A DNA stretch of 64,000 bases from contig NZ_CP012946.1 in NCBI RefSeq assembly GCF_001402875.1, positions 3,140,001 to 3,204,000 on the forward strand. Reading direction: 5' to 3'. This document shows, piece after piece, positions 53,612-62,284 of the stretch (position 1 is its first letter; the number at the start of each line of letters is the position of its first letter). The position numbers were made by a program, and so were the translations under genes. This DNA is from Blastochloris viridis. Lineage in GTDB: Bacteria; Pseudomonadota; Alphaproteobacteria; Rhizobiales; Xanthobacteraceae. The notes below the pieces were generated by a model, which made no database searches, had not been told where the DNA came from, and worked only from the letters and a program-made list of their open reading frames with translations.

Positions 53612-54382
53612 ATGATCACGCTCGGCATCGATATCGGCTCGCTGTCGACCAAGTCGGTCCTGATGGAGAACGACGAGGTGATGGCGTTCGACGTGGTCCT
53701 GACCGGAGGCACCAACCGGAAGGCGGCCGAAACCACTATCGAGAACGTGCTCGCCAAGTCCGGAGTGACGCGCGGCGACGTGAAATTCGTCGTCTCGACG
53801 GGCTACGGGCGGGAGAACCTGCCGTTCGCCGACAAGCACGTGTCGGAGATCACTTGTCACGGAATTGGCATGCATCTCAGGAACCCGGACATCCGAACCA
53901 TATTGGAGATCGGCGGCCAGGACAGCAAGGCCATCCGGATCGACGACAGCGGGCGGGTCGAGCAGTTCGCCATGAACGACAAATGCGCTGCCGGCTGCGG
54001 ACGCTTTCTCGAGGTCACCGCGCGCGCGATGGGCCTCGGTCTCGGCGAGCTTGGCGACGTATCGGCGCGCGCGAGCAATCCGCTGCGGATCAGCAGCACC
54101 TGCGCGGTGTTCGCCGAGACGGAAATCGTATCCCTCGTCGCCGTCGGAACGCCGATCCCAGACATCGTTCGCGCCGTACACGACTCGATCGCCCAGCGCG
54201 CGGTCGTGCTGCTTCGCCAGGTCGGAATCAGCGGGGCGGTCGGGATGAGCGGCGGCGTGGCACTCAACAGCGGCGTGGTCCGCGCCCTGGAAAGTAAGCT
54301 GCAGACGAACCTCTACATCGTTGACAACCCCCAGGTGCGGGGCGCGATCGGGGCCGCCTACATCGCCCAGCGGCTAGTTTAG
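53612..54382 (+). CDS. 2-hydroxyacyl-CoA dehydratase activator (HgdC/BadF-BadG-BcrA ATPase)
   Basis: Protein of 256 residues, MITLGIDIGSLSTKSVLMEN, with the ASKHA-fold phosphate motif at the start, EIGGQDSKAIRID in the middle and GMSGGVALNSGVVRALE near the end. Cys125 (NDKCAAGCGRFLE) and Cys164 (SSTCAVFAETEI) are 39 residues apart, the same spacing as the two cluster ligands of the Acidaminococcus HgdC (Cys127/Cys166), which bind the [4Fe-4S] cluster at the dimer interface. It hydrolyses ATP to inject one electron into the dehydratase. With the two subunits before it, this makes a complete and apparently functional system. Confidence 0.92.
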   Translation: MITLGIDIGSLSTKSVLMENDEVMAFDVVLTGGTNRKAAETTIENVLAKSGVTRGDVKFVVSTGYGRENLPFADKHVSEITCHGIGMHLRNPDIRTILEIGGQDSKAIRIDDSGRVEQFAMNDKCAAGCGRFLEVTARAMGLGLGELGDVSARASNPLRISSTCAVFAETEIVSLVAVGTPIPDIVRAVHDSIAQRAVVLLRQVGISGAVGMSGGVALNSGVVRALESKLQTNLYIVDNPQVRGAIGAAYIAQRLV

Positions 54383-54668
54383 AACATCTTGCTGCAAACG
54401 GGGGCGACGGCTTTGCGACGGAAGAGGCGGGAATGCGAAAACCGGAGTATCCGCTCGATGCCGCGAGATCGCCGGGTGCTCTTGAGCGCTGGCGGATGGG
54501 TTGGCGCGGAATGACGATTGAAAGAGAGGTCGGCGTCCTTCGGGCGCGACGCAACTCCAGCCACCGTTCGTGCGCGGTGATGTACGAGTCGACGCGCAAC
54601 GACCTAAGGACAGGGTTTCGCCGCGACGCTGCGCGGGGGCGAAGCGACCGCTTGCGCGGGGACCGACC
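54383..54668. other. Non-coding stretch between dehydratase activator and aminomutase genes
   Basis: Nearly 290 bases. On the minus strand the text resembles dispersed intergenic repeats of Bradyrhizobiaceae; a short Arg-rich frame on the plus strand looks accidental. The following gene may have its own promoter here. Confidence 0.4.
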
Positions 54669-56099
54669 ATGGCGACTGTGACGCTTCCCGGCTCGGCCGT
54701 TTCGACTCGCTATCATGCGATCGGCCGCTCAACCGTTTCCGGGATGCCGGAGTGGCAGAGGCTGGACTCGGACCTTCGCCACGGGATCGACATCGTCGCG
54801 CGGGTAATGCCGTTCCGCACCAACCGGTACGTGGTGGAGAACCTGATCGACTGGTCGCGGGTGCCAGGAGATCCGATCTTCCAGTTGGTGTTCCCGCAGC
54901 TCGGCATGCTGTCGAAGACCGATTTCGACGACGTGCGAACGCTGGTGGAGGCGGCCGCCGACGTCGAGTCGATCGGGCGTGCTGTCGAGCGGATTCGCCG
55001 CGGCCTTAACCCACATCCCGCGGGGCAGCTTACCCACAACACCGCGAAGATCGCTGGCCGGCCGCTCCCGGGCGTACAGCACAAGTACCGCGAGACTGTC
55101 GTGTTCTTTCCAGCTCAAGGGCAGACCTGCCACGCCTATTGCACCTATTGCTTCCGGTGGGCCCAATTCGTCGGCATGCCAGGAATGCGGATCGAAGCGA
55201 GGAGCACGGCCGACCTTGTCGCCTATCTCAAGGCGCACCCAGAGGTCACCGATATCCTGATCACCGGCGGCGATCCGATGATCATGGCGACCCGAACGCT
55301 TCGGCGCTATATCGAGCCACTACTCGCCCCCGAACTCGAGCACGTCCAGAACATTCGGATTGGCACCAAGTCACTCGCCTATTGGCCGCAACGCTTCGTG
55401 TCCGATGCCGACGCCGACGACTGCCTCAGGTTGTTCGGGGAGGTCGCCGCGGCGAACCGGCATCTCGCAATCATGGGACATTACACTCACCCGATCGAGC
55501 TTCAGCCTGCTCTCGCACGCGAGGCAATCCGGCGCATCCGCGACACCGGCGCCCAGGTGCGGATGCAGGCGCCGTTGATCCGTCACGTGAACGATGCTCC
55601 CGAAATATGGTCGGAGCTGTGGCGTACCGGCGTGCGGCTCGGGCTCGTCCCCTACTACATGTTCATCGAGCGCGACACCGGTCCCCACAGCTATTTCGCG
55701 GTGCCGCTCGTGCGCGCCCACGAGATCTTCCGCCGTGCCGCCGCGAGCGTCTCGGGCCTTGCGCGCTCCGCCCAAGGACCGACCATGTCCGCACTCCCCG
55801 GCAAGATCAGGATTCTGGGGGTCGTTACCCGCACCGAGCTGACCGATCGTCAAAGGACCGTGGCGTTTCGCAACGGCTCATCGTCCGCGGTCGATCCGCG
55901 CGAACAGCTGCTCGTCTGCGATTTCGTTCAGGCGAGGGATGCCAGCTTGATCCAGACGGTGTTCTTCGCTGCCTTCGACCCTGGCGCGACATGGCTCGAC
56001 CAAATGCGACCGGCATTCGGGCAGGAGCGGTTTTCGTTTGAGCAAGCTGGGGAGCGCACGGCGCCGCTTCACGCGTTCACCGAATGCCTGCTGGACTAA
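54669..56099 (+). CDS. Lysine 2,3-aminomutase family radical SAM enzyme (KamA-like)
   Basis: Protein of 476 residues. Radical SAM motif Cys154-x3-Cys158-x2-Cys161 (TCHAYCTYCFRWAQ), followed by VTDILITGGDPMIM and YIEPLLAPELEHVQNIRIGT, typical of the KamA family. Lys379 in LPGKIRIL aligns with the PLP-binding Lys of GGGGKIPL in lysine 2,3-aminomutase. The enzyme shifts an alpha-amino group to the beta position; lysine to beta-lysine is the archetype, but glutamate and others are known, so the substrate is open. The start at 54669 gives an N-terminus without Arg-rich junk from the longer frame. About 80 bases upstream of the aminotransferase gene. Confidence 0.85.
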   Translation: MATVTLPGSAVSTRYHAIGRSTVSGMPEWQRLDSDLRHGIDIVARVMPFRTNRYVVENLIDWSRVPGDPIFQLVFPQLGMLSKTDFDDVRTLVEAAADVESIGRAVERIRRGLNPHPAGQLTHNTAKIAGRPLPGVQHKYRETVVFFPAQGQTCHAYCTYCFRWAQFVGMPGMRIEARSTADLVAYLKAHPEVTDILITGGDPMIMATRTLRRYIEPLLAPELEHVQNIRIGTKSLAYWPQRFVSDADADDCLRLFGEVAAANRHLAIMGHYTHPIELQPALAREAIRRIRDTGAQVRMQAPLIRHVNDAPEIWSELWRTGVRLGLVPYYMFIERDTGPHSYFAVPLVRAHEIFRRAAASVSGLARSAQGPTMSALPGKIRILGVVTRTELTDRQRTVAFRNGSSSAVDPREQLLVCDFVQARDASLIQTVFFAAFDPGATWLDQMRPAFGQERFSFEQAGERTAPLHAFTECLLD

Positions 56100-56182
56100 G
56101 CCGCGCCGGCCTCGACGAGGTGATATTCGACGAGCCGTGTCAGGCCACGGCTTGATCCGGTCTTCGGCGAAGAGGGGTGATC

Positions 56183-57556
56183 ATGTCGACCGAATTCCCC
56201 GAAATCGGCGGGACCCAGGACGTGTTCTATGGCCGCCCGCCCGCCGTGCCGCTCCCGATGATGGCGCGTGCCGAGGGCATCCGGTTCTGGGACGAGGCCG
56301 GGAAAGAATACATCGACGCCTCGTCCGGTCCCATGGTGAGCGCGCTCGGACACTGCAATCCCAACGTCGTCGCCGCAATGTCGCGCCAGGCCCTGCGGCT
56401 CGATTACGCCTACCCCCAGATCGCGCGAAGCCGGAGCAACCTCGATTACGCCGCGCGCCTGAGCGCCATGGCCGGTCCCGGGTTCGAACGGGTCAACTTT
56501 GCCTCCGGCGGCAGCGAAGCGATCGACAATGCGCTGAAGTTTGCGCGCCAATATGCGCTTGCGACCAACCAGGCGTCGCGACGCCGTATCATCTCGCTCG
56601 ATCCTTCCTACCATGGGGCAACGATTGCTTCGCTGGCTGCCGGCGGCAACGACACGCTGCGACCATTTTTCGACGGATTCGCTGTGATGGCGCAAACGAT
56701 CCGGGCTCCCGTGACGTATCGGCTGAATCCGGGCGAGACCCCGGAATCAAGCGCCGCAGCCAGCGCCCGGGAGCTCGAGGACACGATCGTCGCGCTCGGT
56801 CCCGAGACCGTCCTGGCGTTCCTGATCGAGCCGGTGGGTGGTGTCTCGACGGGCGCAGTGGTGCCGCCGGCGGGCTTCTTCACCGCCATCCGCGACATCT
56901 GCACCCGTCACGGCGTGTTCCTGATCTTCGACGAGGCGATCTGCGGCGCCGGCCGGACCGGGACGTTCTTCGCTGCCCATCACTGGCCGGACGTCCGGCC
57001 GGACATCATCGTCCAGGCCAAAGGCCTGGGCGCCGGCTACGCGCCGCTGGCCGCGATGCTGGTGTCGGCAACCCACGCCGACACGCTGGCGCGCCTGACC
57101 GGCTTCAATTTCAGCTATTCCTACAATGCAAACCCGGTGTCGTGCGCAGTGGGACTCGCGGTCCTCGACGAATTCGACAGGCTCGACCTTTGCGCCAATG
57201 CCATCAGGCGAGGAGCAGAGCTGCGGACCGGTCTTGAGGCGCTAAAAGAGTCCTGCCCTCTGGTTGGCGATGTTCGTGGATTGGGCATGTTGCTCGCGGT
57301 CGAACTGGTCGCAGACAAGGCGACCAAGGCCCCCTTGCAGCAGGAGTTTCGGGCGCTTGACCGGCTGCGCCGCCACGCACTCGACCTCGGCCTCCTGATC
57401 TACGCCCGTGAGACGGCGGGCGGCCGGTTTGGGCAGTGGTTCATGGTTGCCCCGCCCCTCGTGGCGACCCATGAGGATACCGACCTCATCCTGGAACGGA
57501 TCGCGCGTTTGCTCGACAGGGTCGCCTCCGATGCAGTGGCCGCTCGGCTCCTTTAG
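56183..57556 (+). CDS. Class III PLP-dependent aminotransferase
   Basis: Protein of 457 residues. The fold type I class III signature is complete: SGGSEAIDNALKFARQY, HGATIASLAAGG, FLIEPVGG, FLIFDEAICGAGRTG, then VQAKGLGAGYAPLAAM with Lys280 as the PLP lysine. This class acts on omega- or beta-amino groups and on amino acid side chains. Directly after an aminomutase it could transaminate the beta-amino product, but that is inference. ATG 56183 is preferred to the GTG two codons earlier. Last gene of the rightward biosynthetic series. Confidence 0.9.
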   Translation: MSTEFPEIGGTQDVFYGRPPAVPLPMMARAEGIRFWDEAGKEYIDASSGPMVSALGHCNPNVVAAMSRQALRLDYAYPQIARSRSNLDYAARLSAMAGPGFERVNFASGGSEAIDNALKFARQYALATNQASRRRIISLDPSYHGATIASLAAGGNDTLRPFFDGFAVMAQTIRAPVTYRLNPGETPESSAAASARELEDTIVALGPETVLAFLIEPVGGVSTGAVVPPAGFFTAIRDICTRHGVFLIFDEAICGAGRTGTFFAAHHWPDVRPDIIVQAKGLGAGYAPLAAMLVSATHADTLARLTGFNFSYSYNANPVSCAVGLAVLDEFDRLDLCANAIRRGAELRTGLEALKESCPLVGDVRGLGMLLAVELVADKATKAPLQQEFRALDRLRRHALDLGLLIYARETAGGRFGQWFMVAPPLVATHEDTDLILERIARLLDRVASDAVAARLL

Positions 57557-57640
57557 ATCCCATCCATGTCAATCGGCTCGGAACATTGACCCCCGATCGG
57601 CGCCCAATATTGGCTCTGACGCAATTTTGGTGCAGGCGCA

Positions 57641-57865
57641 CTACGGGGCGCCGATTAGTCTGGCCTGAAGCAAATCGAGCTTGGCGCGTCCATACATTTG
57701 ACGCTTGACGAGCTTGAGCTTTGTAATCTGGCCTTCGGTTTGTCCGTTTGACCAGGCCGACGTCATCGCGGCCCTGACTGCCGCTTTATCCTTGGCGACG
57801 CCGTTGGCGAACGATGCGACCAGGCTCGCGCTGGCTCGCGTCAACCATGGCTCAAGGTGCGGATT
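57641..57865 (-). pseudogene. ISL3-family transposase C-terminal remnant
   Basis: The minus strand encodes RASASLVASFANGVAKDKAA, VRAAMTSAWSNGQTEGQITK, LKLVKRQMYGRAKLDLLQAR and a stop, the conserved end of ISL3 transposases (W-S-N/S-G-Q-x-E-G, K-R-x-M-Y-G-R-A). The rest of the element is gone. Confidence 0.75.
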
Positions 57866-58023
57866 CCGACGAAGCCGGCCGGCGTTCCGATTTGAAGCCG
57901 GCCACTCCGAGCGGACCTCCCGGGTCAGGGTGATGGTGCCTTTCGGCGGTTGAAGGGGTCAAGCGGGATCGGGCGGCGCGTCGACGGCCCGGCGGTGGAG
58001 TGGGCCCTTTGGATCGGACAGGG

Positions 58024-58821
58024 TCATGCGGCCGGATTGACCATCGTCCGGGCGTGTTGGTCCTCGAACATTGCGGGGCTCAGATAGCCGAGCGCCGAAT
58101 GGAGGCGCCGGCTGTTGTAGACGTCGTCGATGAAGCGGGGAAGGTCGGCGGCCACGTCCTCGAAGGTCTCGTAAGCCATCGGATAGACGGCTTCGACCTT
58201 CAGCGTTTTCATGAAGCTCTCCGCCTTGGCGTTGTCGTAGGGATTGCCGCGGCGTCCCATCGAGCCGACGAGCTCGTATTCGGCGAGCGCCGCACGGTCG
58301 AGCCTTGCTGCGTACTGGGCCCCGCGGTCGGAATGATGGACGCAACCAGGCGGGGGCTTGCGCCGCGCGACGGCCGCCTGCAGCGCCGCCAGGGTCAGGC
58401 GGGCATCGATGGTGCGGGCCATCGCAAAGCCGACGACGCGGCGCGACCATCCATCGAGGATGATGGCGACATAGACGAACCCGGCAAGGATGGGGACGTA
58501 GGTGATGTCGGCCACCCAGAGCTGGTCGGGACCGGTCGGCGTCATCTGCGCGGCGCGGTTGGGAAAGATCGGCTCGGCGTGATTGCTGTCGGTGGTCGTC
58601 ACGTGACGGCGGCGAGAGCGCGGTTGGAGGTCGTGCTCGCGCATCAACCTCCTGATCTTCTTGTGGTTTACAGCCATACCCCGATGCCGGAGCGCGGCCC
58701 GGACGCGGCGCCAGCCGTAGCTCTCGAACTCCTCGCAAATGCTCGCGATGGCTTCGACGACGGCGGTATCGTCCAAGGTCCCGGAGGGCCGCTCGTAATA
58801 GGTGGAGCGCGCGATCCCCAT
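58024..58821 (-). CDS. IS3-family transposase OrfB
   Basis: Protein of 265 residues, [20 protein letters not shown], with the DDE core: [20 protein letters not shown] (first Asp), [10 protein letters not shown] (second Asp), [20 protein letters not shown] (Glu). It starts at the base shared with the orfA stop (TGATG). In this IS3 group the two frames are joined by ribosomal frameshifting. It looks intact. Confidence 0.92.
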   Translation of the reverse strand: MGIARSTYYERPSGTLDDTAVVEAIASICEEFESYGWRRVRAALRHRGMAVNHKKIRRLMREHDLQPRSRRRHVTTTDSNHAEPIFPNRAAQMTPTGPDQLWVADITYVPILAGFVYVAIILDGWSRRVVGFAMARTIDARLTLAALQAAVARRKPPPGCVHHSDRGAQYAARLDRAALAEYELVGSMGRRGNPYDNAKAESFMKTLKVEAVYPMAYETFEDVAADLPRFIDDVYNSRRLHSALGYLSPAMFEDQHARTMVNPAA

Positions 58822-59171
58822 CAGCCGGCATCCTTCGGCGACAGAGAGGCCGCAGGGCCGACAATAACGGACGTAGTCCCGCTTCTTGGCCGTGGTGCGC
58901 TTTTCAGCGCCCCCTTTAGAAACTCAAGCTCGAGCGCCTGCTTGCCGACGAGCCGCTCCAGCGCGCCGATCCGGGCTTCATAGGCCTGGATCTTGGTCGC
59001 CGCCTCGACGTCGGCATCGAAGTCCCCAGCCTCGTACTTGGCGACCCAGACCCGGATCAGGTTGCGACAGATATCATGGCGCCTGCTCAGCGCATGAAGA
59101 GTCTCTCCAGCCAGAAACTCCTGGGCAACCTGACGCTTGAACTCGACACGATGTGATCGATGCTTCGCCAT
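58821..59171 (-). CDS. IS3-family transposase OrfA
   Basis: Protein of 116 residues, [20 protein letters not shown], with a helix-turn-helix ([20 protein letters not shown]) and a zipper-like helix ([20 protein letters not shown]). The run of A and G after LEFLKG is a possible slippery site. The end SPKDAG is typical of this IS group. Confidence 0.92.
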   Translation of the reverse strand: MAKHRSHRVEFKRQVAQEFLAGETLHALSRRHDICRNLIRVWVAKYEAGDFDADVEAATKIQAYEARIGALERLVGKQALELEFLKGALKSAPRPRSGTTSVIVGPAASLSPKDAG

Positions 59172-59305
59172 GGGCTTTCTTCCTTCGAAAGCCCGGACCC
59201 GGTCAATTCACGCCGTCAAAACTGTCCGATCCAAAGGGCCCACTCCAGTCGCGGAAAATACTTGCACGCTACGCGCGGAACCCGCCGGGTGCGACCTGCC
59301 GTCAT

Positions 59306-59320
59306 TGGCATAATATGCCA
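59306..59320. promoter_or_regulatory. Palindromic operator candidate of parDE
   Basis: TGGCAT (59306-59311) and ATGCCA (59315-59320) around AAT form a palindrome 46 bases before the parD start, overlapping a possible TATAAT-like region (CATAATAT). ParD antitoxins autoregulate through such sites. Confidence 0.5.
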
Positions 59321-59366
59321 TGCGTGCTATGGTCGGGCATCGGAATCGAACAGCGAGGTCCCCGTC

Positions 59367-59660
59367 ATGCCGACACGCAATGTCGTCCTGACCGATCATC
59401 ATGAAAAGGTCATCGACCGGCTGGTGAAGTCCGGCCGCTACCAGAACGCCAGCGAGGTGATGCGCGAGGGCCTGCGCATGATCGAGCAGCGGGAAGAGCG
59501 GGAGGCCGCAAAGCTCAAGGCGCTGCGCGAGGCTGCCAGCGTCGGCTTCGCCGATCTCGACGAAGGCCGGTTCGACGATGTGCCGGTCGACAGGCTGGAG
59601 GACTATATCGGCGGTCTTGGGCGTGAGGCCGCGGTGCGGGCGCGCAAAGCCAGCGCCTGA
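59367..59660 (+). CDS. parD: Antitoxin ParD (type II, ribbon-helix-helix)
   Basis: Protein of 97 residues, MPTRNVVLTDHHEKVIDRLV, then KSGRYQNASEVMREGLRMIE, the standard ParD/CopG ribbon-helix-helix N-terminus, with a C-terminal acidic toxin-binding tail (FADLDEGRFDDVPVDRLEDY). It represses its own operon and neutralises ParE. Four bases separate it from parE. The gene pair stabilises mobile DNA. Confidence 0.9.
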   Translation: MPTRNVVLTDHHEKVIDRLVKSGRYQNASEVMREGLRMIEQREEREAAKLKALREAASVGFADLDEGRFDDVPVDRLEDYIGGLGREAAVRARKASA

Positions 59661-59664
59661 CGGG

Positions 59665-60033
59665 ATGGCCGACTTTCGCCTGTCCGCGTCGGCGCGCGCC
59701 GATCTCGTCGAGATTCTCGAATGGACGCACGAGCATTTCGGGGAGCTGGCCCGGCTGCGATACGAACGTCTGCTCATCATCGCGCTACGTGAACTGGCCA
59801 CTGAGCCGGAGCGAACCGGCAGCGTCGCGCGTCCAGAACTCGGCGCGAATGTGCGAAGCTACCATCTGCGCCATAGCCGGGATCGAGCGCGACACGAGAG
59901 CGGCGTCGTTCGGCGGCCGCGTCATCTGCTGCTCTATCGCTTCGCCCGTTTGGATCTGATCGGCGTCGGGCGTGTGCTGCACGACGCTATGGAGATCGAA
60001 CGGCATCTCCCGACCGACTACGGCGATGGATAG
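59665..60033 (+). CDS. parE: Toxin ParE (RelE/ParE superfamily)
   Basis: Protein of 122 residues, MADFRLSASARADLVEILEW, with the middle RYERLLIIALRELATEP and C-terminal LLYRFARLDLIGVGRVLHDA MEIERHL pattern of ParE gyrase-poisoning toxins. It is a little longer than the usual hundred or so residues owing to an Arg-rich insertion around SRDRARHESGVVRRPRHL. Four bases after parD, seven bases before the convergent relaxase remnant. Confidence 0.88.
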   Translation: MADFRLSASARADLVEILEWTHEHFGELARLRYERLLIIALRELATEPERTGSVARPELGANVRSYHLRHSRDRARHESGVVRRPRHLLLYRFARLDLIGVGRVLHDAMEIERHLPTDYGDG

Positions 60034-60039
60034 CCCGCC

Positions 60040-60339
60040 TCACAAGCCGAGCCCGCGCCTGCGGCCGAAGGACCAGTCGACGCCGCCATCGGCGCGGGCG
60101 ACGCCCGAGATGTGCTGATCGATGTGCTTCTCGACCGAAGGCGTCCAGAGCACCAGCTTGAAGCCCAGCCCATCGCCGATCCTCGCGAAGCGGCCGGAGG
60201 ACAGCGCGAAGCGCTGGCGATAGGTCCCGGCGACAAACTCGCCGCCGGCGGATTGCTGGAACGGCATGTTCATCTCGCCGGCGAGCCTCTGGCCGAGCGC
60301 GTCCAACTCGCGCTGCCGGAGCGTGCCGAGGAGGTCATA
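60040..60339 (-). pseudogene. C-terminal remnant of DUF3363-type relaxase/mobilisation nuclease
   Basis: The minus strand encodes LGTLRQRELDALGQRLAGEM, then GEFVAGTYRQRFALSSGRFA, IGDGLGFKLVLWTPSVEKHI and GGVDWSFGRRRGLGL before a stop. This is the conserved end of DUF3363 relaxases of Rhizobiales (AGTYRQR, GLGF-x-L-V-x-W-x-P-S-x-E, GGVDWSFGR-x-RGLG). The gene is cut at 60340 by the IS630 copy, so the catalytic N-terminal part is lost. It belongs to a different relaxase family from traA. Confidence 0.78.
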
Positions 60340-60930
60340 TACCGCGACTCCGAAGGATTTGGATTTTTCGGTTTTCCTGGCGCGGGTTTGGTGATTCCCT
60401 GTCGGCATGGCAGGGCTGGTTCTGACGGCTGAGGACCGATCGTATTTCCTGAAGCTGATGCGCCGGCAGATCAACAGCGCGGTGCATCGGCGGGTGAACG
60501 TATTGCTGCTGCTCGACGATGGCTGGACGCCGGCGCAGATCGCCGCCGCGCTCTATCTCAACGAGAGCACGGTTCTGGAGCACCGGGCGCTTTATGCCGA
60601 GCGCGGCCGAGCCGGGGTGGAGGCGCTGGCCTATGTCGGGCGGTGCTCGCCGCTGGATGCCGCCCAGCAGGCGAAGCTGTCGGCCTGGATCGCTGACGAG
60701 GTTCCCCAGACTGCCAAGGAGGCTTGCGCCTTTGTCCGCACTTCCTTCGCGGTGGACTATACGCCCCACGCGATGGCCAAGCTCTTGCTGCGGCTCGGCT
60801 TTGTCTACAAGAAGCCGAAGTGCGTGCCGGCCAAGGCCGACGCTTTGGTGCAGCAGGCTTTCCTCGACGCTACGCTCAAGCCGCTGATGGACGCCGCCGG
60901 CCCCGAGGCGCCGCTCTATTTTGTCGACGC
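60340..60930 (+). mobile_element. IS630-family element, truncated second copy
   Basis: Starts TACCGCGACTCCGAAGGATT with TA before it (60338-60339) and follows the right end of the element at 19831-20961 in opposite orientation. It breaks off at 60930 where the IS3 copy begins; the remaining half is absent beyond that IS3 copy. Confidence 0.88.
60407..60930 (+). pseudogene. IS630 transposase, 5' half only
   Basis: Encodes residues 1 to about 174 of the transposase found intact at 19836-20894 (MAGLVLTAEDRSYFLKLMRR to LYFVDA). The frame is then interrupted by the IS3 element after the first catalytic Asp. One residue difference was noticed (FLDATLK). Confidence 0.88.
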
Positions 60931-60980
60931 TGAACCGCCCCGGGTTTGCCGGAGGCTCCAACTCCTGAGAAGGTGGAGCC

Positions 60981-61310
60981 ATGAGCAAGCAGACGAGCAG
61001 CAAGTTTTCTCCTGAGGTTCGATCGCGGGCGGTGCGGATGGTGCTGGATCACGAGCGTGAGCACCCCTCGCGCTGGGCGGCGGTGGTGTCGGTCGCCACC
61101 AAGATCGGCTGCACGCCGCAGACCCTGAACGAGTGGATCCGGAAGACCGAGGTCGACGCCGGAAAGCGGGTGGGCGTGCCCAGCGACGTCGCCGAGAAGC
61201 TCAAGGCCCTGGAGCGGGAGAACCGGGAGCTGCGGCAGGCCAACGAGATCCTGCGCAAGGCGTCGGCGTATTTTGCGATGGCGGAGCTCGACCGCCGGTC
61301 CAAGACATGA
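60981..61310 (+). CDS. IS3-family transposase OrfA (copy 2)
   Basis: Identical protein of 109 residues to that at 26400-26729; one silent base difference was noticed (GAG instead of GAA in the zipper helix region). Confidence 0.93.
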   Translation: MSKQTSSKFSPEVRSRAVRMVLDHEREHPSRWAAVVSVATKIGCTPQTLNEWIRKTEVDAGKRVGVPSDVAEKLKALERENRELRQANEILRKASAYFAMAELDRRSKT

Positions 61311-62212
61311 TCGCGTTCATCGACGATCACCGCGAGGTCCACGGGGTCGAGCCGATCTGCAAGGTGCTGCCGATCGCCCCCTCGACCTACCATGACCATG
61401 TCGCCAAGCGGGCCGATCCGGCGAAGCTCTCGGCGCGGGCAAAGCGCGACCAGGCCTTGCGTCCTGAGATTGCCCGCGTCTTCGCCGAGAACTTCGAGGT
61501 CTATGGTGCGCGCAAGGTCTGGCGGCAGATGGTGCGCGAGGGCTTCGACGTCGCGCGCTGCACCGTCGAGCGCCTGATGCAGGACATGGGATTGCGCGGC
61601 GTCATTCGCGGCAAGCCGGTGCGGACGACGGTGCCAGACAAGGCGGCGCCGTGCCCGCTCGACCACGTCAACCGGGTGTTCCATGCTCCGGCGCCAAACA
61701 TGCTCTGGCTCTCCGACTTCACTTACGTCAGCACGTGGTCGGGCTTCGTCTACGTCGCCTTCGTGATCGACGCCTACGCCCGCCGCATCGTCGGCTGGCG
61801 CGTCTGCCGCACGGCGCACGCCAGCTTCGTGCTGGATGCGCTGGAGCAGGCGCTTCATGACCGGCGGCCCGCCCGCAAGGCCGGCCTGGTGCACCATTCG
61901 GATCGCGGATCGCAATACGTCAGCATCCGCTACACCGAGCGCCTGGCCGAGGCGGGCATCGAGCCCTCGGTCGGCAGCGTCGGCGACTCCTATGACAACG
62001 CGCTCGCCGAGACCATCAATGGCCTCTACAAGGCCGAGGTTATCCATCGAAAGGAACCGTGGCGGTCGTTCGAGGCCGTCGAGTTCGCCACGCTGGAATG
62101 GGTCGACTGGTTCAACAACCGCCGCCTGCTGGCGCCGATCGGCAATATTCCGCCGGCCGAAGCCGAGGCGCGCTACTATGCCATGCTGGAAGAGACAGCG
62201 ATGGCCGCGTAA
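61307..62212 (+). CDS. IS3-family transposase OrfB (copy 2)
   Basis: Protein of 301 residues like that at 26726-27631, all DDE residues intact, one Gly-to-Glu difference (HRKEPW) and one silent difference in YGARKVW. Overlaps orfA by four bases. Confidence 0.93.
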   Translation: MIAFIDDHREVHGVEPICKVLPIAPSTYHDHVAKRADPAKLSARAKRDQALRPEIARVFAENFEVYGARKVWRQMVREGFDVARCTVERLMQDMGLRGVIRGKPVRTTVPDKAAPCPLDHVNRVFHAPAPNMLWLSDFTYVSTWSGFVYVAFVIDAYARRIVGWRVCRTAHASFVLDALEQALHDRRPARKAGLVHHSDRGSQYVSIRYTERLAEAGIEPSVGSVGDSYDNALAETINGLYKAEVIHRKEPWRSFEAVEFATLEWVDWFNNRRLLAPIGNIPPAEAEARYYAMLEETAMAA

Positions 62213-62284
62213 CTCAAGCCAAAACGCCTCCGGCAAACCCGGGGCGGTTCAGTCGCGGCCTTCGCGTCATGCAAGAGCCTTCGC

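Larger units (their letters stand above)
57996..59247 (-). mobile_element. IS3-family insertion sequence (second type), complete
   Basis: 26-base inverted ends: TGGAGTGGGCCCTTTGGATC... at 57996-58021 and its complement at 59222-59247. It contains orfA and orfB on the minus strand. No clear target duplication is visible. Different from the IS3 element at 26350 and 60931. Confidence 0.88.
60931..62251 (+). mobile_element. IS3-family insertion sequence, copy 2 (right boundary of biosynthetic segment)
   Basis: Same 1321-base element as 26350-27670, same orientation, with the same 26-base ends. The flanking triplets (CGC and GTC) do not match, so again there is no target duplication. Distance between the two left ends is 34,581 bases. 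Confidence 0.9.

Noticed and set aside
54433..54681. Possible 82-residue gene between hgdC and kamA
   Set aside because: Arg-rich, no ribosome binding site, and the opposite strand resembles a dispersed repeat.
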